Shown in pieces: positions 8,349 through 17,537 of a stretch of DNA of 64,000 bases (position 1 is the stretch's first letter; each line of letters begins with the position of its first letter). The notes beneath the pieces were generated by a model. It did not search any database. It had not been told where the DNA came from and was given only the letters and a program-made list of their open reading frames with translations. Source of the DNA: Enhydrobacter aerosaccus. GTDB taxonomy: Bacteria; Pseudomonadota; Alphaproteobacteria; Reyranellales; Reyranellaceae. The position numbers and the translations under genes were made by a program. The DNA lies in contig CAIKZO010000065.1 of assembly GCA_903832005.1 (NCBI GenBank), forward strand, positions 1-64,000, given 5' to 3'.

Positions 8349-8942
8349 ATGACCGACCATCCGACCGGGGCCTGGAAGCTCCTTAGTTCCACCTATCCCT
8401 ATCGCGACCGCTGGCTCACCTTGCGCAGCGACACGGTGGCGTTGCCCGGCGGCGAGACGCTATCGCCCTATCACGTGATCGAATCTCCCGACTGGGTGAA
8501 CGCGATCGCCATCACCGCCGACGGCAACATCGTGCTGGTCGAGCAGTATCGCCACGCCGTGCAGCAGACCATGCTCGAACTGCCGGCCGGCCATGTCGAT
8601 CCGGGCGAGGCGCCTGACGTCGCCGTGAAGCGCGAACTGCTCGAGGAGACCGGCCACGAAGCGGAGAGCTGGCACGATCTCGGCGCGCTGTTTCCGGCGG
8701 CCTCGCGCTTCACCAACAAGGTACGCAGCTACCTCGCGATGAATGTGCGGCCGGTGCGGGCGCCGGTGTCGGGTGGCAGCGAAACGCTGCGCGTACGCTC
8801 GATCCCGTGGACCATTTTCGTCGCCGGGCTCTATTCCGGCGACATGATGCTGCGCGAGGCCAACCAGCTCGCCAGCGTCTTCCTGTTGCACATGCACGCT
8901 AAGACCAGCAGCGATCCGGCGATCGCCAAGCTCAGGGTCTAA
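8349..8942 (+). CDS. NUDIX hydrolase, ADP-ribose pyrophosphatase type
   Basis: A 197-residue protein with a complete Nudix box at about residues 81-103 (GHVDPGEAPDVAVKRELLEE then TG), providing the REL-EE metal-binding core. The preceding LVEQYRHAVQQTMLELPAG is typical of NudF-like ADP-sugar or ADP-ribose hydrolases. It is likely a cytoplasmic housecleaning enzyme that splits a nucleoside diphosphate derivative. The ATG at 8349 is preferred; a GTG at 8340 is in frame. It follows the catabolic operon by about 37 bp and overlaps the convergent arfB by 4 bp. Confidence 0.88.
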   Translation: MTDHPTGAWKLLSSTYPYRDRWLTLRSDTVALPGGETLSPYHVIESPDWVNAIAITADGNIVLVEQYRHAVQQTMLELPAGHVDPGEAPDVAVKRELLEETGHEAESWHDLGALFPAASRFTNKVRSYLAMNVRPVRAPVSGGSETLRVRSIPWTIFVAGLYSGDMMLREANQLASVFLLHMHAKTSSDPAIAKLRV

Positions 8943-9376
8943 TCGTCCGGCCGGCCGCGGCGCAGCGTCTTGATCGCGCCGTGATGCTTCTTGTCGTCGA
9001 CCCGGCGGCGCTTGGCCGACTTCGACACGCGGGTCTTCACGCGCGGCGTCGGCCGGTGGGCCGCCTCGCGCACCAGCTCGACTAACCGCTCCAACGCCTC
9101 CTCGCGGTTGCGCTTCTGGCTGCGCTGGCTTTGCGCCATCAGCACCAGCACGCCGTCGTTGGTCAGGCGGCTGCCGGCCAGCTTCTCCAGCCGCCAGCGC
9201 ACGTCGTCGGGCAAGGATGGCGAGTTGCGCACGTCGAAGCGCAGCTGCACCGCGCTCGACGTCTTGTTGACGTGCTGTCCGCCCGGCCCTGTCGCGCGGA
9301 CAAAGCTCTCCTCGATCTCCGACGGGTCGATCGTCAGCGAACCCGTGACCCAGATCGGAGCGGCCGGACTAGGCAC
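8939..9376 (-). CDS. arfB: Alternative ribosome-rescue factor / peptidyl-tRNA hydrolase ArfB
   Basis: A 145-residue release-factor-like protein. The catalytic GGQ motif lies in [20 protein letters not shown] (about residues 29-48), and the C-terminal tail is strongly basic ([20 protein letters not shown]), as needed to enter the empty mRNA channel. ArfB hydrolyses peptidyl-tRNA on ribosomes stalled without a stop codon. The start is GTG at 9376, overlapping the gshB stop by 8 bp, so translation is probably coupled to gshB. Length and architecture match YaeJ/ArfB rather than full release factors. Confidence 0.93.
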   Translation of the reverse strand: MPSPAAPIWVTGSLTIDPSEIEESFVRATGPGGQHVNKTSSAVQLRFDVRNSPSLPDDVRWRLEKLAGSRLTNDGVLVLMAQSQRSQKRNREEALERLVELVREAAHRPTPRVKTRVSKSAKRRRVDDKKHHGAIKTLRRGRPDD

Positions 9377-10322
9377 GTGTGGCTTGGTAGCGGACCTCGA
9401 TGCGGTCCCATATCTGCGCCTCGAGGCAGACGCCGTCGAAGCGATTGATCTGCTGCAGGCCGGTCGGCGAGGTCACGTTGATCTCAGTGAGGTAGTTTCC
9501 GATCACGTCGATGCCGACGAAGATCATGCCGAGCCGGGCGAGATCGGGCCCGATGATGTCGCAGATCTCCTGGTCGCGCTTGGTGAGCGTGGCCTTCACC
9601 GCCTGGCCGCCGACATGCATGTTCGAGCGCGCCTCACCATGTGCCGGCACGCGGTCGATTGCACCCACCGCCTTGCCGTCGATCAGGATGATGCGCTTGT
9701 CGCCCATACGCACCTCCGGGAGATAGCGCTGGGCGATCACGGGCTCGCGACTCTGCTTGGAGAACATCTCGAGCAACGAAGCGAAATTCTCGTCGCCCGG
9801 CTGCAGGCGGAACACGCCGGCCCCGCCGTTGCCGAACAACGGCTTCAGGATGATGTCCTTGTGCTCGTCGCGGAACTCGCGCAGCGCGCGCGAATCGGCG
9901 CTGATCAGGGTCGGCGGCATCACGCCGTCGAAATGCGTGACGAACAGCTTCTCCGGTGCGTTGCGCACCGACGCCGGGTCGTTCACCACCAGCGTCTTGG
10001 GATGGATGTGCTCCAGGAGATGGGTCGTCGTGATGTATGACATGTCGAACGGCGGGTCCTGGCGCAGCAGCACGACATCGAAGGTCGAGAGATCGACCAG
10101 CGCCGACTCACCCAGCGTGAAATGATTGCCCTTTTCGTTCCGGAGCGTCATCGGCTGCACGCGCGCCAGCACCTTGCGGTCACGGAACATCAGATCGGGC
10201 GGCGTGTAGTGGAACACCTCGTAGCCGCGCTTCTGCGCCTCCATGCCCAGCACGAAGGTCGAATCGCCCGCGATGTCGATGGTCGACACGTGGTCCATCT
10301 GGATGGCGACTTTGAGTTTCAT
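9369..10322 (-). CDS. gshB: Glutathione synthase
   Basis: A 317-residue ATP-grasp ligase that joins gamma-glutamylcysteine and glycine. It opens with [20 protein letters not shown], the conserved GshB N-terminus, and shows [19 protein letters not shown], the [16 protein letters not shown] loop and [13 protein letters not shown] with the Mg-binding E and N. Length is as in E. coli GshB. No gshA is present in the window. The gene lies 26 bp downstream of the SirB1-like gene on the same strand and overlaps arfB. Confidence 0.96.
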   Translation of the reverse strand: MKLKVAIQMDHVSTIDIAGDSTFVLGMEAQKRGYEVFHYTPPDLMFRDRKVLARVQPMTLRNEKGNHFTLGESALVDLSTFDVVLLRQDPPFDMSYITTTHLLEHIHPKTLVVNDPASVRNAPEKLFVTHFDGVMPPTLISADSRALREFRDEHKDIILKPLFGNGGAGVFRLQPGDENFASLLEMFSKQSREPVIAQRYLPEVRMGDKRIILIDGKAVGAIDRVPAHGEARSNMHVGGQAVKATLTKRDQEICDIIGPDLARLGMIFVGIDVIGNYLTEINVTSPTGLQQINRFDGVCLEAQIWDRIEVRYQATRA

Positions 10323-10348
10323 GGTCCGTCCTTGAGCAATTAGGTGCG

Positions 10349-11176
10349 TCAGTTAAGCCCGCGGCGCAGTTCCTGCAACAGGGCAGTGGCGTGCTGGTAC
10401 ATTTCGGCGTGGCCCTCGGCACCGTCCATCATCAGGAAGCGCTCGAACGCGGTGATCGCGGCCCGGCGCTTGTCGAGCCGGACGTTGATCTGGCCCGTCT
10501 CGTACATCAGCGCCGACTGTTCCGGATCGATCGCCAGCATGCGGTCCACGACCTTCATGGCCCCGGCCCAATCCTCGCGCTGGACCAGGCGCAGGCGGAT
10601 GTTGTTCTCCAGCCGCAGCAGCACCTGCCGGTCGGTCACGGGATCGTAGAAGGACGGATCCGGCTGGGCATTCACGCCCAACACCTTGCGGGTGAGATCG
10701 CGCAGGTCGGCGGCGTCGCGCACGATCCCGTCGTTGAACGGATCGACGACATGCCGCGCCCCGTCGATCGCGACACGGATCAAAAAGTGTCCCGGGAAAT
10801 TCAGCCCCTCGGCATTCCAGCCCTGGTCACGCGCGACCTGGAGATAGAGCAGCGCCAGCGCCACCGGCAGGCCCTTGCGCCGCTCGATCACCTTCACGAT
10901 GTCGGCATTCTGCACGTCGTCGTAGCTTTGCGTGTCGCCGCGGTAGCCGAAGGACTGGGCGATCACTTCGCTCAGCGCCTCGGGCGTCGCGCCGCGACGA
11001 TGGACGAGGTCCTCGACGGCGGCCGACATCTGCGCGACATGCTGGCGAAAGGGCACGAGGTCGATCGGCTCGTCGTGCTGCAGCAGGCTCAACGTCAGTG
11101 CGACCTCGAGCAATTCCAGGCGCACACCGTCGCCGGCACAGAGATCCTTCAGACGCGCCAACTGCTTTTCGATCAC
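10349..11176 (-). CDS. SirB1-like protein (transglutaminase-like plus TPR region)
   Basis: A 275-residue cytoplasmic protein of the SirB1/YchA family. The N-terminal transglutaminase-like domain includes [19 protein letters not shown], followed by FPGHFLIRV and VVDPFNDG. The C-terminal third has TPR-like helices ([20 protein letters not shown], then [14 protein letters not shown]). The family is widespread, but its biochemical role is unsettled. I choose GTG at 11176, which has GGAG seven bases upstream and follows the yraN stop; an ATG at 11203 lacks a ribosome-binding site and would overlap yraN by 23 bp. Confidence 0.88.
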   Translation of the reverse strand: MIEKQLARLKDLCAGDGVRLELLEVALTLSLLQHDEPIDLVPFRQHVAQMSAAVEDLVHRRGATPEALSEVIAQSFGYRGDTQSYDDVQNADIVKVIERRKGLPVALALLYLQVARDQGWNAEGLNFPGHFLIRVAIDGARHVVDPFNDGIVRDAADLRDLTRKVLGVNAQPDPSFYDPVTDRQVLLRLENNIRLRLVQREDWAGAMKVVDRMLAIDPEQSALMYETGQINVRLDKRRAAITAFERFLMMDGAEGHAEMYQHATALLQELRRGLN

Positions 11177-11180
11177 GTCG

Positions 11181-11546
11181 CTACTCCGGGGCGCGCCAGA
11201 CATCGGGCAAGTGACGCGGCCAGAGACCGGTCACCAGCACCGCATCGAAGCGCACCGAGCACACGGCGTAGCGCGGATGGCTGGCGAGGAACAGGTTTGC
11301 CGCGCGCGACACCCGGCCGAACTGGCCGCTGCGCAACGAAGACACTGCCGTGTCGATATCGCCGCGCGCCTTGACCTCGACGAAGGCCAGCAGGTCGCCG
11401 CGACGCGCCACGATGTCGATCTCGCCCAGCCGCGTCTTGTAGCGCCGCGCCAGGATCGTGTAGCCCGCGAGCCGGAGCCGCCACACGGCGCGCCACTCCG
11501 CGGCATGGCCGAGGCGATGGGCCTTCTGGCGTGCCTGGAGGCTCAT
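11181..11546 (-). CDS. YraN family (UPF0102) nuclease-like protein
   Basis: A 121-residue protein with the restriction-endonuclease-like core typical of YraN: RRYKTRLGEIDIVARRGDL followed by FVEVKAR. This gives the E-x9-D-x12-ExK pattern of a PD-(D/E)XK fold. The family often lies beside rsmI, as here, with a 4-bp ATGA-type overlap with the rsmI stop. Its physiological substrate is unknown; a nuclease role is inferred from the fold. Confidence 0.93.
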   Translation of the reverse strand: MSLQARQKAHRLGHAAEWRAVWRLRLAGYTILARRYKTRLGEIDIVARRGDLLAFVEVKARGDIDTAVSSLRSGQFGRVSRAANLFLASHPRYAVCSVRFDAVLVTGLWPRHLPDVWRAPE

Positions 11547-12439
11547 GCTACTTCCGTCGTGCGCTTGAGTTCGAGCGCACGGGCGTAGACGTCGCGCCGC
11601 TTCAGGCCAAGGCGCGCCGCCACTTCAGACGCGGCATCCTTGATCGATGCGCCAGCCATCGCCTCGCGCAGGGCGCTGTCGAGCGTGTCGGCCGACGACC
11701 CTGCGCCTTCCACGGGCGCGCCGATCACCAGCACGATTTCGCCCTTCACGTCGGGGTGGGCCGCGTAATGCTCGGCAAGCTCCGGCAAGGTGGCGCGCCG
11801 CACCTCCTCGAACAGCTTGGTGAGTTCGCGCGCCACCGCCGCGGGCCGCTCGCCCAGAAGTTCGGCGAGATCGGCCAAGGAGGCCGGCAGCCGGTGCGGG
11901 GCCTCGAAGAACACGATCGTCGCCGGCACCGTTGCCGCGTCGCCGATTGCGCGCCGCCGATCGGTGGGCTTGGCCGGCAGGAAGCCGCCGAAGAAGAAGC
12001 GATCGGTCGGCAGGCCCGAAAGGGCGAGCGCCATCGGCACCGCCGAGGCACCGGGCGCCGAGGTCACGAGATGGCCGCCGGCCAGGGCCGCGCGCACCAG
12101 CCGGTAGCCGGGATCGGAGATCAGCGGCATGCCGGCGTCGGACACCAGCGCCACCCGCTTGCCCTGGGCCAGCGCCTTTACGATGCGCGGCTCGGCGGCG
12201 TCCTGCGTCGCGTCGCTGTAGGCCACGGTGGGGGCGGAAATGCCGTAATACGAGGCAAGCTTGCCGAACACGCGCGTGTCCTCGCAGGCGATCAGGTCGA
12301 CGGTCCGCAGGACGTCGAGCGCGCGCAAGGTGATGTCAGCCATGTTACCGATCGGCGTGGCGACAATATGCAGTCCCGGCGCGACCGGCGACGGTTTACG
12401 CGGAGCCTGCCCCTCGCTAGCTTGTGTGCCTTCGTCCAT
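11543..12439 (-). CDS. rsmI: 16S rRNA (cytidine(1402)-2'-O)-methyltransferase
   Basis: A 298-residue tetrapyrrole-methylase-fold enzyme. The SAM-binding N-terminus is GLHIVATPIGNMADITLRAL, followed by CEDTRVFGKLASYYGI, VALVSDAGMPLISDPGYRLV and FFGGFLPAKPTDRR, all RsmI signatures. It methylates C1402 in the ribosomal decoding centre. It is divergent from the LpoA-like lipoprotein gene across a gap of only 52 bp, the conserved rsmI/lpoA arrangement, so their promoters must be close or overlapping. Confidence 0.97.
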   Translation of the reverse strand: MDEGTQASEGQAPRKPSPVAPGLHIVATPIGNMADITLRALDVLRTVDLIACEDTRVFGKLASYYGISAPTVAYSDATQDAAEPRIVKALAQGKRVALVSDAGMPLISDPGYRLVRAALAGGHLVTSAPGASAVPMALALSGLPTDRFFFGGFLPAKPTDRRRAIGDAATVPATIVFFEAPHRLPASLADLAELLGERPAAVARELTKLFEEVRRATLPELAEHYAAHPDVKGEIVLVIGAPVEGAGSSADTLDSALREAMAGASIKDAASEVAARLGLKRRDVYARALELKRTTEVA

Positions 12440-12491
12440 AACCGTTTACCGACGCCCTCAACAGCATCCGACCACCGGAGACCCAGCGCCG

Positions 12492-13658
12492 ATGCGTCTG
12501 TCTTTCATTGCCCTCGCCACTGCCGCGCTGCTGCTCGGCGCCTGCGAAGATTCGGCCAACACTAGCACGCCGCCGCCGCGCCCGCAGGCACCGGCCCCGC
12601 AGGTCGGTTCGACCACGACCGCGTCCGGCAAGATCCGCATCGCCTTGCTGTTGCCGCTGTCCGGGCGCGCCGCGCCGACCGGACAGGCCATGCAGCAGGC
12701 CGCCGAGATGTCGCTGTTCGATTCCGGCGCCAACGACCTCGCCCTTGCCGCCTACGACTCGGGCGAGACCGGCGAGTCGGCGATCAGCGCCTATCGCAAG
12801 GCGCGCGCCGACGGCGTCGCGCTGGTGCTGGGCCCGCTGTTCGGTCCGTCGGCCAAGGCGCTGGCCCCTCTGGTCGCGCAAGGCGGCGTCAACGTCATCG
12901 CCTTCTCCAACGACGAGGCGGCCGCCCAGCCCGGCGTGTGGGTGATGGGCATCGCCGCCCCGCCGCAGGTCCGCAGGGTCGTCGACCAGGCGGTCAATGC
13001 CGGCATCAAGCGCTTCGCCGCCCTGGCGCCGCGCAGCGCCTATGGCGAGCAGATGACCAGCACGCTCGAAAGCCACGTCGCCGTGCGCGGCGGCCAGGTG
13101 GTCGCCAGCGAACTCTACGACGAAGGCGGCGACCTCACGGCCGCGGTCAAGCGCCTCGCCGCCGACGTGAAGGGCGACGGCAAGCTGGCCGTGCTGGTGC
13201 CGGTGGCGCCGCCCCGCCTCGCCGGCGTCCTCGCGGCCCTCTCGGCGGCCGGCATCGACAGCAGCAGCGTGCAGTTCATCGGCACCGGCGTGTGGGACAT
13301 CCCGGGCATCGGCGCCGACACCGCCTTGCGCGGGGCCTGGTATGCCGCGCCCGATCCGGCCAAGCGCGCCGACTTCGAGCGCCGCTTCATCTCGACCTAC
13401 GGCCGCCCGCCGCTCCGGCTGGCGACGTTGGCCTATGACGCGGTGGCGCTGGCCGGCAAGCTGGCGCGGCTGAAGCCGGGCGGCGACTTCTCGACCGAGG
13501 CGATCACCAACGCCAACGGCTGGTCGGGCGTCGACGGCGTCTTCCGCTTCCTGCCCGACGGACGCACCGAGCGCGGCCTGGCCGTGATCGAGGTCCAGGG
13601 CGAGCGCAACCTCGTGGTCAGTCCCGCCCCCGGCAGCTTCGTGTCGAACACCAACTGA
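12492..13658 (+). CDS. LpoA-like penicillin-binding-protein activator lipoprotein
   Basis: A 388-residue lipoprotein. The signal peptide MRLSFIALATAALLLGAC ends in a lipobox with the lipidated Cys at residue 18, followed by a Pro-rich linker. The rest is a periplasmic-binding-protein type I fold (KIRIALLLPLSGRAAPTGQA, then SAYRKARADGVALVLGPLFG). It corresponds to the C-terminal part of LpoA/YraM that activates PBP1A. The N-terminal TPR half of enterobacterial LpoA is absent, as in many alphaproteobacteria. The ATG at 12492 is chosen over longer upstream openings because of the signal peptide. An amino-acid-binding receptor is the alternative. Confidence 0.85.
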   Translation: MRLSFIALATAALLLGACEDSANTSTPPPRPQAPAPQVGSTTTASGKIRIALLLPLSGRAAPTGQAMQQAAEMSLFDSGANDLALAAYDSGETGESAISAYRKARADGVALVLGPLFGPSAKALAPLVAQGGVNVIAFSNDEAAAQPGVWVMGIAAPPQVRRVVDQAVNAGIKRFAALAPRSAYGEQMTSTLESHVAVRGGQVVASELYDEGGDLTAAVKRLAADVKGDGKLAVLVPVAPPRLAGVLAALSAAGIDSSSVQFIGTGVWDIPGIGADTALRGAWYAAPDPAKRADFERRFISTYGRPPLRLATLAYDAVALAGKLARLKPGGDFSTEAITNANGWSGVDGVFRFLPDGRTERGLAVIEVQGERNLVVSPAPGSFVSNTN

Positions 13659-14380
13659 TGCCGGCACTTCCCCGGGCCATCCTGTTCGACCTCGACGACA
13701 CGCTGATCCGCGCCTACGCCCAACCCGAGGAGGCGTGGACGCGGCTGCTGCACATCTTCTCGGCCCATCTCGACGCACATGATCCGGCCGCGATCGAACG
13801 CATCCGCACGGCGATCATAGGCGAGGCCAGGGCCTTCTGGAACGACCGTGCCGAGGCCGCGAAGTGGCGGCTCGACATCGGCGGCGCGCGGCGGCTGTCG
13901 GTGCGGCGCGGGCTCGCGGCGCTCGGCCGGCCCGACGACGCGCTCGCCGACCGCATCGCCGACGCCTTCACCGAGATGCGGCGCCAGGAATACCGACTCT
14001 ATCCCGACGCCCACACCACGGTCGACGCCTTGCGCGACGCCGGCGTGAAGCTGGCGCTGATCACCAATGGCGCCGCCGTCCCGCAGCGCGCCAAGATCGA
14101 GCGCTTCGATCTCGAACATCGCTTCCATCACATCCAGATCGAGGGCGAGTTCGGCCAGGGCAAGCCGGAACTCGCCGTCTACCGCCACGCGCTGGAGAAA
14201 CTGGGCGTGGCGCCGGCCGATGCCTGGATGGTGGGCGACAATTACGAGTGGGAGGTCGTGGCGCCGCAGCAGCTCGGCATTTGCGGCGTCTGGTACGACC
14301 CGTTCGACGCCGGCGTTCCCGCCCACGCCACCGCCCAGCCGACCCGCATCATCAAGCGGCTCGCCGAGTTGGTGGAGTAG
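13658..14380 (+). CDS. HAD family hydrolase
   Basis: A 240-residue haloacid-dehalogenase superfamily phosphatase. Motif I is ILFDLDDTL (residues 8-16), motif II is the ITNG region, the motif III lysine lies near FGQGKPE, and motif IV is MVGDNYEWEV, giving the acidic Mg ligands. A C1-type helical cap lies between motifs I and II. The start overlaps the lipoprotein stop by one base (TGATG), so the two are translationally coupled. The substrate cannot be read from sequence; a phosphoglycolate or nucleotide phosphatase is possible. Confidence 0.88.
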   Translation: MPALPRAILFDLDDTLIRAYAQPEEAWTRLLHIFSAHLDAHDPAAIERIRTAIIGEARAFWNDRAEAAKWRLDIGGARRLSVRRGLAALGRPDDALADRIADAFTEMRRQEYRLYPDAHTTVDALRDAGVKLALITNGAAVPQRAKIERFDLEHRFHHIQIEGEFGQGKPELAVYRHALEKLGVAPADAWMVGDNYEWEVVAPQQLGICGVWYDPFDAGVPAHATAQPTRIIKRLAELVE

Positions 14381-14532
14381 CGGTCACGGAGAAAAGTTGA
14401 CGCCGTGTGCACCGACATCCTGGGACATCTCCGATGCCGATGGCATAAGGGTTTCTCGCGATTTGTACCGGATTCCGCCACCCCCTCCGAGCAATAATAT
14501 TTCAAGCAAATTGTCGTCCTGAGGCGCAGCCG

Positions 14533-14565
14533 AAGGCCCTCACCGAACGATCAGGCACGGGCCTT
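14533..14565. repeat. Palindromic intergenic element
   Basis: In the 275-bp gap before arsR, AAGGCCC (14533-14539) and GGGCCTT (14559-14565) form an inverted repeat around a 19-nt centre. It is preceded by CCTGAGGCGCAGCCG, a sequence style common in dispersed intergenic repeats of alphaproteobacteria. Whether it recurs in this genome was not tested. Confidence 0.4.
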
Positions 14566-14595
14566 AGATAAGGTCGACCGTTTCAATAGTCTCTA

Positions 14596-14648
14596 TATTT
14601 CGATTATTCTAGAAATACCGTTGACTCTCCCGACGGCGGTCCTAAATT
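14596..14648 (+). promoter_or_regulatory. arsR promoter with upstream inverted-repeat operator
   Basis: TATTTC (14596-14601) and GAAATA (14612-14617) form a perfect 6-bp inverted repeat with a 10-nt spacer, placed directly upstream of TTGACT (14621-14626), a 16-bp spacer and TAAATT (14643-14648). The -10-like box ends 7 bases before the ATG at 14656, so transcription would start at or next to the start codon. The sequence before the ATG has no ribosome-binding site, which fits a leaderless mRNA. Confidence 0.6.
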
Positions 14649-14655
14649 TGAAAAC

Positions 14656-14988
14656 ATGAACATCGACGATGCCGCCGCCCGTCTCGAAGCCCTTGGCAAC
14701 CCGACCCGCCTGAAAATCTACCGCACGCTTGTGCGCGCGGGGGAAGAAGGCTTGCCGGTCGGCAAGTTGCAACAGCGGCTCGACGTGGCGGCCTCTACCC
14801 TCTCGCATCACATCAAGGCACTTGTGACTGTCGGCCTCATTACGCAGACGCGTGAAGGCGTAACGCTGCATTGCCGTGCCAACTACCCCCTTATGCGCGG
14901 TCTGATCGACTTCATGGTCGAGGAATGCTGCGCCGAAGGCACATGCGCCCCCGGCGGTCCCGTCAAACTGCCGCGCGAAGCGGCCTGA
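14656..14988 (+). CDS. arsR: ArsR family arsenite-responsive repressor (first copy)
   Basis: A 110-residue winged-helix repressor with recognition helix ASTLSHHIKALVTVG at about residues 46-60. A metalloid site is likely formed by the vicinal Cys91-Cys92 and Cys97 in the C-terminal segment EECCAEGTC; Cys73 is also present. This C-terminal CC arrangement is a known alternative to the CxC site in the DNA-binding helix of E. coli ArsR. It heads the plus-strand operon with the flavoprotein and two MFS transporters. No ribosome-binding site precedes the ATG and the promoter abuts it. Confidence 0.92.
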   Translation: MNIDDAAARLEALGNPTRLKIYRTLVRAGEEGLPVGKLQQRLDVAASTLSHHIKALVTVGLITQTREGVTLHCRANYPLMRGLIDFMVEECCAEGTCAPGGPVKLPREAA

Positions 14989-15005
14989 GGTTCGAGGAGT
15001 AAGCC

Positions 15006-16361
15006 ATGCCCGACGCCAGCAACCCGAAGACCGTCGCTATTCTCGGCGGAGGTCCCGTCGGCCTTGCCGCTGCCGCACACGCGCTCGAACGCGGCCTGGA
15101 ACCCGTCGTTCTCGAAGCCGGGCCCGAAGCCGGACACGCCATAAGGCAATGGTCTCACGTCCGTATGTTCTCGCCCTGGGAATACAATATTGATCGGGCC
15201 GCCGCGCGCCTGCTCGGTGCGGTCGGTTGGAATGCACCCGCCTCTGGTGAATACCCGACCGGTGGCGAACTGGTCGCGCAATATCTCGAACCGCTTGCGA
15301 CACGCACGGCCCTCAGAGACCGCATTCGCACCAACAGCCGGGTGACCAGCGTCGGCAAAGCAGGGTTCGACAAGGCCAAGACCAAGGGTCGCGAACTCGT
15401 CCCGTTTGAAATCCGGTACGAGAACGGCAAAGGGGCCGAGGCCTTGCGAGCCGATGCCGTGATCGACGCGACGGGAACCTGGTCCTCGCCGAACCCGGCC
15501 GGCACGGACGGCAGGGCCGCCGTCGGCGAGGAGAAGGCGCAGGCCCGCATCGCTTACGGGATGCCGGACGTCTTCGGCAAGGATCGCGTCGCGTATGCCG
15601 GCAAGACAGTCGCCGTACTCGGCTCAGGCCACTCTGCCATCGGAACCTTGATCGAACTCGCCCGCCTCGAGAGCGAGGCTCCCGCCACCCAGCCCATTTG
15701 GGTGTTGCGGGGCGATACGCCCGAAAAGGCGTTCGGGGGCGGTGCGAACGACAGACTGGCCGCGCGCGGCGCGCTTGGCAGCGTCTTCGCGGCGCTGGTC
15801 GCCGAAGGGAAAATCCGCATCGAGACCGGCTTTCGGCTGACGCACATCACGGAAGACGGAAACGGCCTTCGCCTCGGCGCCGGCTCCGGCTGCTGTGGCC
15901 GCGAGGTCGATGTCGACCGACTGGTGGTAGCGACGGGCTTCCGTCCAGAACTCTCGTTCCTGCGCGAAGTGCGCCTCTCCCTCGATCCGGCGCTTGAATG
16001 CCCGCCGGCGCTTGCGCCGTTGATCGATCCGAACGTCCATAGCTGCGGCACCGTCCGCCCGCATGGCGCGCTGGAGCTCGGCCAGCCCGACCGAGGCTTC
16101 TACTTCGCGGGCATGAAATCCTATGGCCGTGCGCCGACGTTCCTGATGATGACCGGCTACGAGCAGGTCCGCTCGATCGTGGCCGAGATCGCAGGCGACA
16201 TCGAAGCCGCCCGCCGCGTCGAGCTGGTTCTTCCCGAAACCGGCGTTTGCAGCGGGCCCGGCCCCTCCATCGAGGGGGCCACAGGAAGCACGGCCAGCTG
16301 CGGCGCACCCGCACCGAAAGCGGCAGCTCTCGCCTCGCCCCGCTGCGGTCCGAAGTCCTAA
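15006..16361 (+). CDS. FAD/NADPH-dependent flavoprotein of an ars operon (ArsO-like)
   Basis: A 451-residue flavoprotein with an FAD Rossmann motif GGGPVG (14-19), a second dinucleotide motif GSGHSA (206-211, presumably NADPH) and the ATGFRPE motif at 309-315. This is the layout of flavin monooxygenase or thioredoxin-reductase-like enzymes. Several cysteines may bind trivalent arsenic: the Cys296-Cys297 pair, Cys332, Cys347, and Cys415, Cys432 and Cys447 in a Gly/Ala/Pro-rich tail. Its position between arsR and two exporters suggests it oxidises an arsenical before export, as proposed for ArsO/ArsV-type enzymes. Substrate and product are not shown by the sequence. GAGGAG-type spacing precedes the ATG. 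Confidence 0.8.
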   Translation: MPDASNPKTVAILGGGPVGLAAAAHALERGLEPVVLEAGPEAGHAIRQWSHVRMFSPWEYNIDRAAARLLGAVGWNAPASGEYPTGGELVAQYLEPLATRTALRDRIRTNSRVTSVGKAGFDKAKTKGRELVPFEIRYENGKGAEALRADAVIDATGTWSSPNPAGTDGRAAVGEEKAQARIAYGMPDVFGKDRVAYAGKTVAVLGSGHSAIGTLIELARLESEAPATQPIWVLRGDTPEKAFGGGANDRLAARGALGSVFAALVAEGKIRIETGFRLTHITEDGNGLRLGAGSGCCGREVDVDRLVVATGFRPELSFLREVRLSLDPALECPPALAPLIDPNVHSCGTVRPHGALELGQPDRGFYFAGMKSYGRAPTFLMMTGYEQVRSIVAEIAGDIEAARRVELVLPETGVCSGPGPSIEGATGSTASCGAPAPKAAALASPRCGPKS

Positions 16362-16370
16362 TCCTCGATC

Positions 16371-17537
16371 ATGCGCGAAGGGCGACTCTTCACCGTTATC
16401 GTTCTCGGCTCGGCACAGACCATCGCTTGGGCGTCGAGCTATTACCTTCCGGCAGTGCTCGCCGACCCCGTTGCGCATGATACAGGGATTTCGACAAACT
16501 GGTTCTACGGTATCTTCTCGGCGGCTCTCATGCTTGCGGCACTGCTTGGCCCTAAGGTGGGACGCATGATCGATGCGGCTGGCGGCAATGGTGTTCTCGC
16601 CGGCTCCAACCTGCTCTTCGCCGCCGGTCTCTTGACCCTCGCCGTCGCGCACAACCTGACTCTTCTGATTGCGGCCTGGACACTTCTAGGCATCGGCATG
16701 GGTTCCGGCCTTTACGACGCGGCGTTTGCAGCGCTCGGACGCCTTTACGGACTGGATGCCCGGAAATCCATTACCGGCATTACGCTCCTTGCCGGCTTCG
16801 CCAGCACGATCGGTTGGCCGCTGACAACGTGGGGCGCATCCACTATCGGCTGGCGCGAAACCTGCGTTGCCTGGGCTGCCATTCACATCTTCGTCGCCCT
16901 GCCGCTCAACTACTGGATCTTGCCAAAGGCAACGGCCCGGGTTGCTGCTACGAAGAAGCAACAGGGCACCGTGACCATCGATCGAACCATGATCTTGCTC
17001 GGATTTGCCTTCGCATCCGCATGGGTGATGTCGACGGGCCTGTCAGCCCATTTTCCACGCATTCTCGAAGCGGCTGGCGCCACGCAAGCACAGGCCATCG
17101 CCGCCGGAGCCTTAATCGGACCCGCCCAGGTCGCCGCCCGACTCCTCGAGGCTGGGCCACTTGGGCGCTTGAGCCCACTCCTCTCGGCGCGCCTCGCCAT
17201 GCTCACGCATCCCATCGGCGCCGCCATCATTTTGGTGGCAGGCGGCAGCGGGCTCGCGAGCGTCTTCGCCATCCTGCATGGATCAGGAAACGGCATCATC
17301 AGCATTGCGCGCGGCACGGTTCCCCTGACGATCTACGGCTCGGAGAATTACGGCTATCGCCTCGGCCTCCTTGGCGCTCCGGCACGCTTCCTTTCTGCTA
17401 TCGCCCCGCTCGGATTTGCCCTTTTGATGGATCATCTCGGTGCGCGCGTCCTTCTCGTTTCGAGCGCATTGAGCCTGTCTGCATTCGCGGCATTTTTTCT
17501 GATCCGCGTTCCAACCGCGGTTGCTCATGCCGACTGA
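16371..17537 (+). CDS. MFS transporter of the ars operon (first)
   Basis: A 388-residue membrane protein with about 12 hydrophobic segments and the MFS arrangement of two six-helix halves. The central loop is at about residues 190-205 (rich in Lys and Thr). It begins FTVIVLGSAQTIAWASSYYL. It follows the flavoprotein by 9 bp and overlaps the next MFS gene by 11 bp, so the three genes are co-translated. It probably exports an arsenical made by the flavoprotein. ArsK or ArsJ-type function is possible but no GAPDH gene (the ArsJ partner) is present, which disfavours ArsJ. Confidence 0.85.
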   Translation: MREGRLFTVIVLGSAQTIAWASSYYLPAVLADPVAHDTGISTNWFYGIFSAALMLAALLGPKVGRMIDAAGGNGVLAGSNLLFAAGLLTLAVAHNLTLLIAAWTLLGIGMGSGLYDAAFAALGRLYGLDARKSITGITLLAGFASTIGWPLTTWGASTIGWRETCVAWAAIHIFVALPLNYWILPKATARVAATKKQQGTVTIDRTMILLGFAFASAWVMSTGLSAHFPRILEAAGATQAQAIAAGALIGPAQVAARLLEAGPLGRLSPLLSARLAMLTHPIGAAIILVAGGSGLASVFAILHGSGNGIISIARGTVPLTIYGSENYGYRLGLLGAPARFLSAIAPLGFALLMDHLGARVLLVSSALSLSAFAAFFLIRVPTAVAHAD

